Source: Candidatus Vagococcus giribetii (GTDB lineage Bacteria; Bacillota; Bacilli; Lactobacillales; Vagococcaceae). From it: a DNA stretch of 56,778 nt. Below are positions 16,900-25,971 of the stretch, piece after piece (positions within the stretch are counted from its first letter, which is position 1; each line of letters starts with the position of its first letter). The DNA is taken from assembly GCF_017316185.1 (NCBI RefSeq), contig NZ_JAFLVX010000019.1, positions 18,925-75,702 on the forward strand. Reading direction: 5' to 3'. A program made the position numbers and the translations under genes. The notes beneath the pieces are model-generated. The model saw only the letters and a list, made by a program, of their open reading frames with translations. It was not told the DNA's origin and searched no databases.

Positions 16900-17946
16900 A
16901 TGAAAGTAACACTAATTTACGGGGGGAAAAGTGCGGAGCATGACGTATCTATTTTGTCTGCCTTTTCAATTTTAAAAGCAATCTATTATAATTACTATGA
17001 AGTGCAAGCTATTTATATTACTAAAACAGGTCAATGGCTAAAAGGACCTTTATATAAAAAAGCCCCTGAAACAGAAGAAGAATTACATTTAACCGTAACT
17101 AATGCACAAGAAATTAATCCAAGTGACATCAAGGAAGAAAACAGTGTGATTTTCCCTGTTCTTCATGGACCTAATGGGGAAGACGGAACGGTACAAGGTT
17201 TATTTGAAGTATTAAATATGCCTTATGTAGGAGCAGGTGTTTTGGCAAGTGCCTGTGCCATGGATAAAATTGTTGCTAAACAATTATTCCAACAAGCAGG
17301 TATTCCGCAACTACCTTATGTATCTGTTATTCGTCAAGGTTACCAAGAAGACCCTGAGACTATCTATGCTAAATGTGAAGGAACGCTCATTTACCCGATG
17401 TTTGTTAAACCAGCCAATATGGGCTCTAGCGTAGGAATTAGTAAAGCTAATTCAAGAGATGAGTTAACAAAAGCGATTGAGGAAGCTTTTAGATATGACC
17501 GACGCGTGATTGTTGAACAAGGAATCGAAGCTCGTGAACTAGAAGTGGCGATTTTAGGAAATGATGAAATTAGAACCACAGAAGCAGGCGAAATCGTTAA
17601 AGATGTAGCCTTCTACGATTATGAGTCTAAATACATTGACAATAAAGTAGAACTTCAAGTGCCAGCAACCGTGTCAGATGAGTTACATAAAAAAATGCGA
17701 GACTATGCAAAAAAAGCATATATTGCTTTAGATGGTAGCGGCTTAAGTCGTTGTGACTTCTTTGTGACTGCCAATGATGAAATTTTCTTAAATGAAGTAA
17801 ATACCTTGCCAGGCTTTACGCCATTTAGTATGTATCCTTTATTGTGGCAACATATGGGGATTAATTACAGCGATCTTTTAGAAGAGTTGATTCAACTAGC
17901 TAAATTACGTTTTGAGAAAAAGCAACAAATTGAGTTAGGACAATAA
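16900..17946 (+). CDS. ddl: D-alanine--D-alanine ligase
   Basis: An ATP-grasp enzyme of 348 residues that joins two D-alanines for the peptidoglycan stem peptide. The N-terminus has the LIYGGKSAEHDVS motif. The centre holds FVKPANMGSSVGI and an acidic ligand region, and the C-terminus has NEVNTLPGFTPFSMYP. The FYDYESKY segment carries the Tyr typical of D-Ala-D-Ala enzymes rather than VanA-type D-Ala-D-Lac ligases, so the ordinary vancomycin-susceptible precursor is expected. AGGAGG precedes the ATG. murF, encoding the enzyme that uses its product, lies directly downstream beyond a small terminator. Confidence 0.95.
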   Translation: MKVTLIYGGKSAEHDVSILSAFSILKAIYYNYYEVQAIYITKTGQWLKGPLYKKAPETEEELHLTVTNAQEINPSDIKEENSVIFPVLHGPNGEDGTVQGLFEVLNMPYVGAGVLASACAMDKIVAKQLFQQAGIPQLPYVSVIRQGYQEDPETIYAKCEGTLIYPMFVKPANMGSSVGISKANSRDELTKAIEEAFRYDRRVIVEQGIEARELEVAILGNDEIRTTEAGEIVKDVAFYDYESKYIDNKVELQVPATVSDELHKKMRDYAKKAYIALDGSGLSRCDFFVTANDEIFLNEVNTLPGFTPFSMYPLLWQHMGINYSDLLEELIQLAKLRFEKKQQIELGQ

Positions 17947-17950
17947 AGAG

Positions 17951-17978
17951 AAGCTGAACATTTTCGTTCAGCTTTTTT
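17951..17978 (+). terminator. Rho-independent terminator between ddl and murF
   Basis: A 9-bp perfect stem (AAGCTGAAC / GTTCAGCTT) with six T residues follows the ddl stop. It sits between two functionally linked genes; no promoter is clear in the 29 bases before murF, so partial read-through is likely. Confidence 0.85.
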
Positions 17979-18007
17979 GTGTGAGATAGAGATATGGAGG
18001 AACCAAA

Positions 18008-19378
18008 GTGAGATTAAAAGCAAAAGAAATTGAACAAGCTGTTCGAGGAAAGCTATCAAGTAACGTATCCTTTGATACAGTGATTACACATGTGGAGTTT
18101 GATACTAGAAAAGTATCTGAAGGGACTTTATTTGTTCCTTTAAAAGGTAATCGAGATGGTCATGATTTCATTAGTAATGCCTTTGAAGAAGGGGCAACAT
18201 TGACTTTATCAGACAGAGATTTAGAGGGAGATTTTCCGTATATTTTAGTAGAAGACACTCAAAAAGCCTTACAAGATTTGGCAAAGTATTACTTAATTCA
18301 AGTCAATCCTAAAGTTGCAGCTATTACAGGAAGTAATGGTAAGACAACGACTAAAGATATGACAGCAGCTGTGTTGGGTAGCTTCTACCAAACATATAAG
18401 ACACAAGGTAATTATAACAATGAGATAGGATTACCTTACACAATTCTGAATATGCCCAAAGAAACAGAAGCTTTGGTTCTTGAAATGGGTATGGACCGAA
18501 AAGGTGACATTGAGTTATTGTCTTCTATTGGCCGACCAAATGTAGCTGCGATTACCATGATTGGTGAATCCCATATTGAGTATTTAGGTTCTAGGCAAGG
18601 AATAGCTGAAGCCAAAATGGAGATTGTTTCAGGTTTGAAAGAAAAAGGCACGCTGATTGTTCCAAGTGAAGAAGAATTGATTACACCATTACTAGCTAAT
18701 GTCACTCAAAAAGTTCTTCGCTTTGGATTAAATGATTCAGCTGATGTGAGTGCTAAGATTTTAGAAGAAGGACGTGAAAAAACGACTTTCACAACACCCC
18801 TTTATCCAGATGTTATCTTTAGTATTCCTGTACTAGGACAGTACAACGTAGGGAATGCTTTGATTGCTATTTTGATTGGGACAGAGTTAGGTGTGCCAGT
18901 TGAGAAGATTCAAAAAGGATTGGCTAACTTTGACTTAACCAAAAACAGAACGGAATGGCTTGAAACGGCAAAAGGCATGTCTTTACTAAGTGATGTGTAT
19001 AATGCCAATCCAACTGCAATGACTCTAGTGCTAGATTCTTTTTCAAAGATTGAGACAACTGGACGAAAATTAGTTGTTCTTGGTGATATGCTTGAATTAG
19101 GTGAAGGCTCAAGAGGTATGCATGAAAGTGTCTCAGCTCACTTGTCGCCTGAAATTATTGATGAAGTATATCTTTACGGTCAAGAGATGTCTTATTTGTA
19201 TGAGGTATTAAAAGAAACATACGCTACAGATAAGTGCCATTGGTTCTCGAAAGAAGATAAGAAGGCTTTGATGGATAGTCTAGGCGAAAAAGTAACACCA
19301 ACCGATACTGTTTTTCTGAAAGGAAGTAACGGGATGGGATTAAAAGAAATTGTTGATTATTTGTTAAATAATCATTAA
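18008..19378 (+). CDS. murF: UDP-MurNAc-tripeptide--D-Ala-D-Ala ligase
   Basis: A Mur ligase of 456 residues that adds the D-Ala-D-Ala dipeptide made by Ddl to UDP-MurNAc-tripeptide in the cytoplasm. The N-terminal uridine-binding domain (about 1-90) has the HVEFDTRKV segment. The central ATPase domain has the P-loop G108-SNGKTTT with K112. The C-terminal domain has the LSDVYNANPTAM segment typical of MurF and a LGDMLELG motif. The GTG start is chosen because GGAGG lies 7 bases upstream. It sits between ddl and cshA, the usual enterococcal and lactobacillar order. Confidence 0.95.
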   Translation: MRLKAKEIEQAVRGKLSSNVSFDTVITHVEFDTRKVSEGTLFVPLKGNRDGHDFISNAFEEGATLTLSDRDLEGDFPYILVEDTQKALQDLAKYYLIQVNPKVAAITGSNGKTTTKDMTAAVLGSFYQTYKTQGNYNNEIGLPYTILNMPKETEALVLEMGMDRKGDIELLSSIGRPNVAAITMIGESHIEYLGSRQGIAEAKMEIVSGLKEKGTLIVPSEEELITPLLANVTQKVLRFGLNDSADVSAKILEEGREKTTFTTPLYPDVIFSIPVLGQYNVGNALIAILIGTELGVPVEKIQKGLANFDLTKNRTEWLETAKGMSLLSDVYNANPTAMTLVLDSFSKIETTGRKLVVLGDMLELGEGSRGMHESVSAHLSPEIIDEVYLYGQEMSYLYEVLKETYATDKCHWFSKEDKKALMDSLGEKVTPTDTVFLKGSNGMGLKEIVDYLLNNH

Positions 19379-19511
19379 CAAGACTTGTTTTGTTGTAGAA
19401 TTAGTTAGAATATGATAGTATTATACGAATGCTCGTTTTCAATTTTTTTTCATAAATGGCAAATGATGAGAGAGAGTTGATGTTGAGGCACAGTTATTAG
19501 GAGGATATCAT

Positions 19512-21098
19512 TTGAAATTTAGTGAATTAAAATTAGACAAAAGATTATTAAAATCAATTGAAGCAATTGGTTTTGAAGAAGCAACACCCATCCAAAGTGA
19601 AACAATTCCTTTGGCATTAGAAGGAAAAGACGTTATTGGACAAGCTCAAACAGGAACTGGTAAAACAGCTGCGTTTGGTCTACCAATGTTAGACAAAATC
19701 GACACAGAAAAACAAACTCTACAAGGTTTAGTAATTGCTCCAACAAGAGAATTAGCTATCCAGACGCAAGAAGAGTTATACCGTTTAGGTAAAGACAAAA
19801 GAATTAAAGTTCAAGCTGTTTATGGTGGAGCTGATATTGGACGCCAAATTCGTTCATTGAAAAATAATCCGCATATTGTTGTGGGAACACCAGGTAGAAT
19901 GTTAGACCACATCAACCGTCGCACATTGAAATTAGATACAGTTGAAACATTAGTTTTAGATGAAGCAGATGAAATGTTAAACATGGGATTCTTAGAAGAT
20001 ATTGAAGCAATTATCTCTAGAGTACCTGAAACAAGACAAACATTATTATTCTCAGCTACAATGCCAGATAGTATTAAACGTATCGGTGTTAAATTCATGA
20101 AAGAACCAGAACACGTTAAGATTAAAGCTAAAGAAATGACAGCTAACTTAATCGATCAATATTTTGTTCGTTGTAAAGAATTCGAAAAATTCGATATTAT
20201 GACACGTTTATTTGACGTTCAAAACCCAGATTTAACCATTGTATTTGGTCGTACTAAACGTCGTGTTGATGAATTAGCACGTGGACTTGAAATGCGTGGT
20301 TACAAAGCTGAAGGTATCCATGGTGACTTACCTCAGCACAAACGTATGAGTATTTTAAAGGCTTTCAAAAACGATGAAATTGATATTTTAGTTGCAACGG
20401 ACGTGGCTGCTCGTGGATTAGATATTTCTGGTGTGTCACATGTTTATAACTATGACATTCCTCAAGATCCAGAAAGCTATGTTCACCGTATTGGCCGTAC
20501 AGGTCGTGCTGGTAAAGAAGGTATGTCAGTAACATTCGTTACACCAAACGAAATGAGCTACTTACACGTTATTGAAGATTTAACTAAGAAAAAAATGACA
20601 ACACTTCGTCCACCTTCTAAAAAAGAAGCAATCGAAGGACAAATCGGTTCAGCTGTTGCGACTATTAAAGAAGCAATGGTAGAAAATGGTTTAGAGTCTT
20701 ATCAAGAGGCAGCAAGTGATTTATTAGAAAACTACTCAGCAGAAGATTTAGCAGCTTTATTAATTAAACAAATTGCTAAAGATGATGCTTCAGAAGTTCC
20801 TGTAAACATCACGCCTGAAAGACCTTTACCAAACCGTGGTAACAAACGTGGCGGTAATCGCGGAGGAAACCGTGGAGGTAATCGTGGTGGAAACCGCGGA
20901 GGAAACCGTGGTGGAAATCGTGAAGGCAACCGTGAAGGTAATCGTGGTGGAAATCGCGACAATAATCGTAAACGCGATAACAACTTCAACAAAAAAAATC
21001 GCAACAACGATAACAACAAACCGGGAGAAAATCGTAAACGCGACAATGGCGGTAAAGATAAATCTCGTGGATTCACTATCCGTAACAACGCTAAATAA
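19512..21098 (+). CDS. cshA: DEAD-box RNA helicase CshA
   Basis: An ATP-dependent RNA helicase of 528 residues, linked to RNA decay, ribosome assembly and cold adaptation in Firmicutes. Motifs appear in order: Q motif (TPIQSE), Walker A AQTGTGKT (K51), PTRELA, D150-EAD, SAT, and HRIGRTGR. The C-terminal tail from about residue 440 is a disordered, basic RGGN-repeat region followed by a KRDNN-rich end, probably an RNA-binding and condensate-promoting tail. The start is TTG, with AGGAGG 7 bases upstream. A 133-base leader separates it from murF, so leader-based regulation is possible. Confidence 0.95.
   Translation: MKFSELKLDKRLLKSIEAIGFEEATPIQSETIPLALEGKDVIGQAQTGTGKTAAFGLPMLDKIDTEKQTLQGLVIAPTRELAIQTQEELYRLGKDKRIKVQAVYGGADIGRQIRSLKNNPHIVVGTPGRMLDHINRRTLKLDTVETLVLDEADEMLNMGFLEDIEAIISRVPETRQTLLFSATMPDSIKRIGVKFMKEPEHVKIKAKEMTANLIDQYFVRCKEFEKFDIMTRLFDVQNPDLTIVFGRTKRRVDELARGLEMRGYKAEGIHGDLPQHKRMSILKAFKNDEIDILVATDVAARGLDISGVSHVYNYDIPQDPESYVHRIGRTGRAGKEGMSVTFVTPNEMSYLHVIEDLTKKKMTTLRPPSKKEAIEGQIGSAVATIKEAMVENGLESYQEAASDLLENYSAEDLAALLIKQIAKDDASEVPVNITPERPLPNRGNKRGGNRGGNRGGNRGGNRGGNRGGNREGNREGNRGGNRDNNRKRDNNFNKKNRNNDNNKPGENRKRDNGGKDKSRGFTIRNNAK
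20847..20954 (+). repeat. Nine 12-bp tandem repeats encoding RGGN units
   Basis: Within the cshA tail, nine consecutive 12-base units encode RGGN (seven) or REGN (two). Codons vary (CGT/CGC, GGT/GGA), so the repeat is partly worn, but it is a likely place for copy-number change between strains. Confidence 0.85.
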
Positions 21099-21104
21099 TA
21101 AATG

Positions 21105-21137
21105 AAAGCTAATGCCTTTTGGTATTGGCTTTTTTTA
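21105..21137 (+). terminator. Rho-independent terminator after cshA
   Basis: A stem of AAAGCTAATGCC with GGTATTGGCTTT (including G-U pairs) around a 4-base loop is followed by a T tract. The -35 hexamer of the next promoter lies inside its right arm. Confidence 0.8.
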
Positions 21138-21154
21138 TTTTTTCACTTTATAAT
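21125..21154 (+). promoter_or_regulatory. Promoter of acpS
   Basis: TTGGCT and a perfect TATAAT are separated by 18 bases, ending 29 bases before the acpS start. The -35 element overlaps the cshA terminator. Confidence 0.55.
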
Positions 21155-21183
21155 GAAAAACAAAGAGATTAAAGGAGAAACAG

Positions 21184-21534
21184 ATGATTATTGGTATTGG
21201 CGTTGACATCGTAGAGTTAAATCGTATTAAAGATATTATTCAGAATAATCCTAAATTTATCGACCGGGTTCTGACTGAAAAAGAAAAGGCTATTTTTATG
21301 ACGTTAGGGGATAAACGAAAAGCAGAGTATTTTGGTGGTCGTTTTGCTTGTAAAGAAGCCTTTTCAAAAGCCTATGGTACTGGGATTGGTAAGGTACAGC
21401 TAAAAGATATTGAAGTGTTGAATGAAGAGAACGGTAGACCCTTTGTTTCAGAGTCGCCTTTTGAAGGGAATGTCCATGTATCTATCTCACACACAGATAC
21501 AACGGCTATTGCTCAAATTATTTTAGAGAAATAA
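21184..21534 (+). CDS. acpS: Holo-[acyl-carrier-protein] synthase
   Basis: A 4'-phosphopantetheinyl transferase of 116 residues that moves phosphopantetheine from CoA to the serine of acyl carrier protein; the ACP gene is also in this window. The N-terminal IGVDIVE segment (metal-binding Asp8) and the FACKEAFSKA segment (metal-binding Glu) are both present, with HVSISHT near the end. The length is typical. AAAGGAG precedes the ATG. In many relatives acpS is followed by alr; here a terminator and an opposite-strand gene follow instead. Confidence 0.95.
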   Translation: MIIGIGVDIVELNRIKDIIQNNPKFIDRVLTEKEKAIFMTLGDKRKAEYFGGRFACKEAFSKAYGTGIGKVQLKDIEVLNEENGRPFVSESPFEGNVHVSISHTDTTAIAQIILEK

Positions 21535-21569
21535 AAAAAGTAACAAAGTAGATTTACTTTGTTACTTTT
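21534..21569. terminator. Bidirectional rho-independent terminator
   Basis: A stem of about 15 bp (AAAAGTAACAAAGTA with its complement) around a short loop separates the convergent acpS and hypothetical genes. Confidence 0.9.
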
Positions 21570-21948
21570 CTAATCGTGCTTGACGATGGGTAATAATCGA
21601 TATTTTTTTTATGTTCTTCGCAGAAATCATGCGAACTTGATTATTTTTTTGAAGTTTAATCACTAACGCTTCAGGGTTAGTGGAGTGTTGGTAGATTCTA
21701 CCGACAAGTGTTTCAAAACGGTCTGTGGCTTTTGCCTGTAGGTCGTCTCTATATTGGATAACCACAACACTTTTTTGCGCAATGGCTTGATTGATTTGTT
21801 GGAAAATATGATTGGCTTGTCTTTCTTTTTCTGAATCAGAATCAATAAAAGAAGCTAAAAAACGTTGAGATGACTGAGAAATAAAACGTGTGAATTTCTT
21901 TACACCATTTTCTGGTTCTGGTTTAATTGACCGACTACTACTAACCAT
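21562..21948 (-). CDS. Conserved hypothetical protein, 128 residues
   Basis: I do not recognise this with certainty. The first 60 residues are Ser-, Gln- and Phe-rich and helical, and the last 70 look like strands (VVVIQYRD, ETLVGRIYQ, ALVIKLQKN, VRMISAKNIKKI). The spacing recalls the small barrel domain of YolD-like proteins, which is a weak inference. There is no signal peptide or membrane segment. The ATG has GGGGAGG 8 bases upstream, so expression is likely. It is a single gene convergent with acpS and divergent from the patatin gene. Confidence 0.75.
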   Translation of the reverse strand: MVSSSRSIKPEPENGVKKFTRFISQSSQRFLASFIDSDSEKERQANHIFQQINQAIAQKSVVVIQYRDDLQAKATDRFETLVGRIYQHSTNPEALVIKLQKNNQVRMISAKNIKKISIITHRQARLEK

Positions 21949-22066
21949 TTTTTCGCCTCCCCTGTAATCTTTACCATCCCATTATACGAATGGGGTTGGC
22001 CTTAGTCAAATAATTCATGAAATTTACAATGTTTTTTATAAAAAATAATGTTAAGGAGGTCAATAG

Positions 22067-23767
22067 ATGTTTAAAGAACTATACCCTTCAGACTTGAAAC
22101 AACTATCATTTGAGAAAAGTTACCAATGGCTCCCTTTTTCAACATCAACGACTCAAGGGATTAAGGTAATTAGTCAAGAAATTATAAAAATGGCTGATCA
22201 CACATCTATTTACGCGTGGTATGACAAAGGAAAAGTTGTTTATTTGTTTCACGTGACACATTTGAGTCGTGAGACGTTAATTGTTCATCAAGTTATTTGT
22301 TTAACGACGGAATACACGTTTGAAGCATGTCAACGAGGATTGGTTCGTTTAGGGAAGACCTATCGATTTGATCAACTCGTACTAGCTTTAGATAAACAAG
22401 CAACGGCAATTGATAGTTGGCTAAAACAACAAGGTTATGACTTTGTAGAAGGGCAAGGCTATGTCCTGAGTTTAAACTATCATACCGGCTTAGTACTAGG
22501 TGGTGGAGGTGCTAAAGGGTCTTATCAAATCGGTGTTTGGCACGCTTTAGACGAATTAGGTATTAAGTATCAAATGATTAGCGGAACTTCTGTAGGCGCG
22601 CTAAATGGTGGTCTTATCTTGCAAGGAGAGCGAGAGGTTGCTGAAAAGATGTGGGAAAACATCACGACGGATCAAATTCTTTCTGTGTCTCAAGGGGAAA
22701 ACTCAGATTATTCAGTGTCTCATTTGATTGATAGTTGGCAAGAATTAGCAACAACAGCGGTGCAATCAAAAGGGGTTAGTACAGAGCCTTTGTTAGGCCT
22801 GATTAGAGAATTAGTGAAACCAGAAATCATTTTTTCAAAAGAGCTCCCTTTTTACATAGTGACAACAAAAACACCTATGATGGAAGAAACAGTAGTCTCT
22901 TTAAAGGAAATAACAGAGGAGACACTGCCGTATTGGTTGTTAGCCTCTTCATCTTTTTTTCCAGCTATGGAACCGTGTTTAATAGATGGTGTTTATTATG
23001 TTGATGGTGGGTACAAAAATAATGTGCCAAAAGATGTGCTGATTGAAAAAGGAGCGACTGAATTAATTATTATCGATGTCAGTGGTCCAGGATTTGCTAA
23101 AACAACTAAAGTTCCAAAAGAAGTTGTTGAATCAACGTTGAAAAGCCCTTGGAGTTTAGGAAGTGTGTTACTTTTTGATGGCAATCGGGCGAGTTGGAAT
23201 ATGTCTTTAGGTTACTTAGAAGCTATGAAATTATTTGGTCATTTTAAAGGTATTGAGTACACTTTTGACAAGCAAGATTTCAAACAACGTATATTTGGCT
23301 TGAGCCGAGATTTTATTCACTTTATTAGTCAGATTGATGTGTTTGAATCTTGGTATCAAAAGAAAACAAGTTTAAAAAAATGGGATTGGTTAATCAGTCA
23401 TAAACAAACACCAGAAATGATTAGTTTACTAATTATGGAAGACTTGGCCAAAAAATTTAAGATTAATCCAGCACAATTATATGATATAGATGAGTTACTG
23501 GATTTAATTCTTTTAAAAACCAACCAAGAAGAACAAACGGAACTGTTGAATCAACCAGAACAAATGCTAAAATCAGTAGGAGAGTGGTTGACTCGTTACT
23601 TAAAAGAAAAAACACCTATTAATGAGTATCAACTCCTGCTTTATTTTTATCGTTACTTAAAAGATGATAAACTAAAGAATAGAGAGATGTATCAAGTTTT
23701 AATGGACTTATCTTGGAGAACAGGCCTAGAAGCTTTGTTTTTACTATTTTTAGAAGAGAGGAAGTAA
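22067..23767 (+). CDS. Patatin-like phospholipase with extra N- and C-terminal regions
   Basis: A protein of 566 residues with a central patatin/RssA-type serine hydrolase domain (about 140-330). It has an oxyanion loop of four Gly at 145-148, nucleophile S175 in GTSVG, and D313 of the DGG motif, so the catalytic dyad is intact. No signal peptide is present, so it should be cytoplasmic and act on membrane lipids. The first 140 residues do not belong to the patatin fold; their strand-helix pattern, ending in a WLKQQGYDFVEGQGYVL segment, resembles an acetyltransferase-like (GNAT) half. The last 190 residues are helical and unassigned. AAGGAGG precedes the ATG. The ydbC-like gene follows after 4 bases. 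Confidence 0.88.
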   Translation: MFKELYPSDLKQLSFEKSYQWLPFSTSTTQGIKVISQEIIKMADHTSIYAWYDKGKVVYLFHVTHLSRETLIVHQVICLTTEYTFEACQRGLVRLGKTYRFDQLVLALDKQATAIDSWLKQQGYDFVEGQGYVLSLNYHTGLVLGGGGAKGSYQIGVWHALDELGIKYQMISGTSVGALNGGLILQGEREVAEKMWENITTDQILSVSQGENSDYSVSHLIDSWQELATTAVQSKGVSTEPLLGLIRELVKPEIIFSKELPFYIVTTKTPMMEETVVSLKEITEETLPYWLLASSSFFPAMEPCLIDGVYYVDGGYKNNVPKDVLIEKGATELIIIDVSGPGFAKTTKVPKEVVESTLKSPWSLGSVLLFDGNRASWNMSLGYLEAMKLFGHFKGIEYTFDKQDFKQRIFGLSRDFIHFISQIDVFESWYQKKTSLKKWDWLISHKQTPEMISLLIMEDLAKKFKINPAQLYDIDELLDLILLKTNQEEQTELLNQPEQMLKSVGEWLTRYLKEKTPINEYQLLLYFYRYLKDDKLKNREMYQVLMDLSWRTGLEALFLLFLEERK

Positions 23768-23771
23768 ACAA

Positions 23772-23990
23772 ATGGCACAAGAATTTTCATATGAAATTGT
23801 AGAAGAAATCGCCGTACTTTCAGAAAACCCTAAAGGATGGACGAAAGAATTAAACTTAGTAAGTTGGAACGGTAGACCACCAAAATTCGATTTACGTGAC
23901 TGGGCACCAGGACATGAAAAAATGGGAAAAGGGATTACTTTATCCAATGAAGAGTTCGATATATTACGTAATACACTAAAACAAATGTAG
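23772..23990 (+). CDS. ydbC: YdbC/PC4-family single-stranded nucleic-acid-binding protein
   Basis: A 72-residue protein. The pattern of curved strands (YEIVEEIAVLSEN, WTKELNLVSWNGRPPKFDLRDW) and a final helix (SNEEFDILRNTL) match the bacterial PC4-like YdbC family, which forms dimers and binds single-stranded DNA or RNA. GAGAGGAAG at the end of the patatin gene serves as ribosome binding site, and the genes are 4 bases apart, so they are co-transcribed. The yicC stretch begins immediately after. The cellular role is not established for this group. Confidence 0.88.
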   Translation: MAQEFSYEIVEEIAVLSENPKGWTKELNLVSWNGRPPKFDLRDWAPGHEKMGKGITLSNEEFDILRNTLKQM

Positions 23991-23999
23991 GTGAAAAAT

Positions 24000-24881
24000 A
24001 TGAAAAGTATGACAGGTTATGGTAAAAGTACCTATTCAACAGATCACTACCAACTAATTGTTGAAATCAAGTCAGTAAATCATCGCTTTTTAGATACAGT
24101 GATTCGCATGCCAAGAGAATACAATAGTCTAGAATTAGGGCTAAAACAATTGGTGAAACAAAAGCTAGTCAGAGGACGAGTAGAATGTTTTGTGACTGTC
24201 AAAAAAGAAGCTGACGTGTATCAAAACATGGCTATCAAGTGGGGTCTGTTAGATCAACTGGTAAAAGAACTTAGTGAAGCAGAAGAAACCCGTTATTTAG
24301 ATTACCCGTTTTCAAGTCAAGCTATCTTAACAGGTGCTATTAATCATCCAGCTCTTTTTGAAGTAACGGAAAAAGAAGAAAAAGATGAAGCTCTTGAAGC
24401 GGATTTAATCAGAACTTTTGAACAAGCAGTAGCAGCACTTAATGAAAGTCGCTTAGAAGAAGGAGCAGGTATTAAGCAGTTGTTTGTCTCTTATCAACAA
24501 GAGATTTCAGAAGGTATTGAAGTGATTCGTCAGGAACAGGCTGCGATTGAAAGAGATTATCAAGAAAAACTAAGTAAAAAAATAACTGATTTAATCGGAG
24601 ATAAAGTAGATGAAGCTCGCTTGTTAACAGAGGTTGCCCTATTGATTGAGCGTGGAGATATTAACGAAGAGCTAGACCGTTTAGGGATTCATCTGACTAA
24701 ATTAACCAAAATTTTAGAAAAAGCAGAAGTGGGTAAAGAATTAGACTTTTTAATTCAAGAAATGAACCGTGAAGTGAATACAATTGGCTCTAAATCAACT
24801 ACGATTGAAATCAAAGAGCAGGTTGTAAGACTGAAAACCATGATTGAAAAAATTAGGGAACAAGTTCAAAATATCGAGTAA
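24000..24881 (+). CDS. yicC: YicC/YloC-family endoribonuclease
   Basis: A 293-residue protein beginning MKSMTGYG, the hallmark of the YicC family. The start is therefore placed at the ATG at 24000, with TAGGTG upstream, rather than the earlier GTG. A C-terminal segment (ELDFLIQEMNREVNTIGSK) is the other family signature (DUF1732). Escherichia coli YicC is reported to be an RNase; the biological targets here are unknown. In Firmicutes it lies upstream of gmk and rpoZ, as here. The middle is a long acidic helical region. Confidence 0.93.
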   Translation: MKSMTGYGKSTYSTDHYQLIVEIKSVNHRFLDTVIRMPREYNSLELGLKQLVKQKLVRGRVECFVTVKKEADVYQNMAIKWGLLDQLVKELSEAEETRYLDYPFSSQAILTGAINHPALFEVTEKEEKDEALEADLIRTFEQAVAALNESRLEEGAGIKQLFVSYQQEISEGIEVIRQEQAAIERDYQEKLSKKITDLIGDKVDEARLLTEVALLIERGDINEELDRLGIHLTKLTKILEKAEVGKELDFLIQEMNREVNTIGSKSTTIEIKEQVVRLKTMIEKIREQVQNIE

Positions 24882-24942
24882 ACTTGATATTTATGAAGAT
24901 TTTAATGAAAGACACCTTGCAAATTTTCTTTCCAGAGTGCAT

Positions 24943-24948
24943 TATAAT
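24943..24948 (+). promoter_or_regulatory. -10 element (TATAAT) of a gmk-rpoZ promoter
   Basis: A perfect TATAAT lies 35 bases before the gmk start. The best -35 candidate, TTGCAA at 24917, is 20 bases away, longer than ideal, so the promoter may be weak or activator-dependent. Confidence 0.5.
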
Positions 24949-24950
24949 AG

Positions 24951-25598
<648 letters not shown>

Positions 25599-25601
25599 AT
25601 T

Positions 25602-25910
25602 ATGTTACATCCATCAATTGATAAATTATTAGAACAAGTAGATTCAAAATATTCATTAGTTATTCTTTCAAGCAAACGTGCTCATGAGTTAGACTTAGGA
25701 GCACAACCAATGATTGAAGAAGACAAATTTGTCTCAGTAAAAAACGTTGGCCGTGGCTTAGAAGAAATCGCTAATGGAGATGTTGTTATTGATCCAAACC
25801 CTGAATTAAAAAGAGAATTACAACGTCGTCAAGAAGAAGACCGAAAAGCAATGAAAAAACGTGAGCACCAAGAATTAGAAGCTCGCGTCCAAAACGATCG
25901 TAAAATGTAA
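25602..25910 (+). CDS. rpoZ: RNA polymerase omega subunit
   Basis: A 102-residue small subunit that helps beta' fold and join RNA polymerase. The N-terminus ([20 protein letters not shown]), the helix SSKRAHEL and the conserved [14 protein letters not shown] segment match the Gram-positive omega family. A charged, helical C-terminal extension ([16 protein letters not shown]) is typical in Lactobacillales. AAAGGAG overlaps the end of gmk. A strong terminator follows at once, so the gmk-rpoZ transcript ends here, unlike in Bacillus relatives where coaBC and priA continue. Confidence 0.95.
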   Translation: MLHPSIDKLLEQVDSKYSLVILSSKRAHELDLGAQPMIEEDKFVSVKNVGRGLEEIANGDVVIDPNPELKRELQRRQEEDRKAMKKREHQELEARVQNDRKM

Positions 25911-25916
25911 TAAAGT

Positions 25917-25953
25917 AAAGAACTTGAAACTACCTGTTTCAGGTTCTTTTTTT
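25917..25953 (+). terminator. Rho-independent terminator after rpoZ
   Basis: A near-perfect 14-bp stem (AAAGAACTTGAAAC / GTTTCAGGTTCTTT) around a 5-base loop is followed by a T tract. Confidence 0.92.
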
Positions 25954-25971
25954 GAAGGAGGAAATACGTTT

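Noticed and set aside
16900-17946. Van-type D-Ala-D-Lac ligase
   Set aside because: The FYDYESKY segment has the Tyr of ordinary Ddl, and no vanH or vanX genes are nearby.
20847-20954. CRISPR-like array
   Set aside because: The 12-bp units have no spacers and encode RGGN repeats in frame.
20732-21105. Long open frames on both strands over the cshA tail
   Set aside because: They are caused by the RGGN repeat and its biased codons; they lack starts with ribosome binding sites and overlap a clear gene.
25924-25971. A longer N-terminus for the PhzF-like protein
   Set aside because: The extra codons lie in the rpoZ terminator and there is no ribosome binding site; the ATG at 25972 has AAGGAGG.
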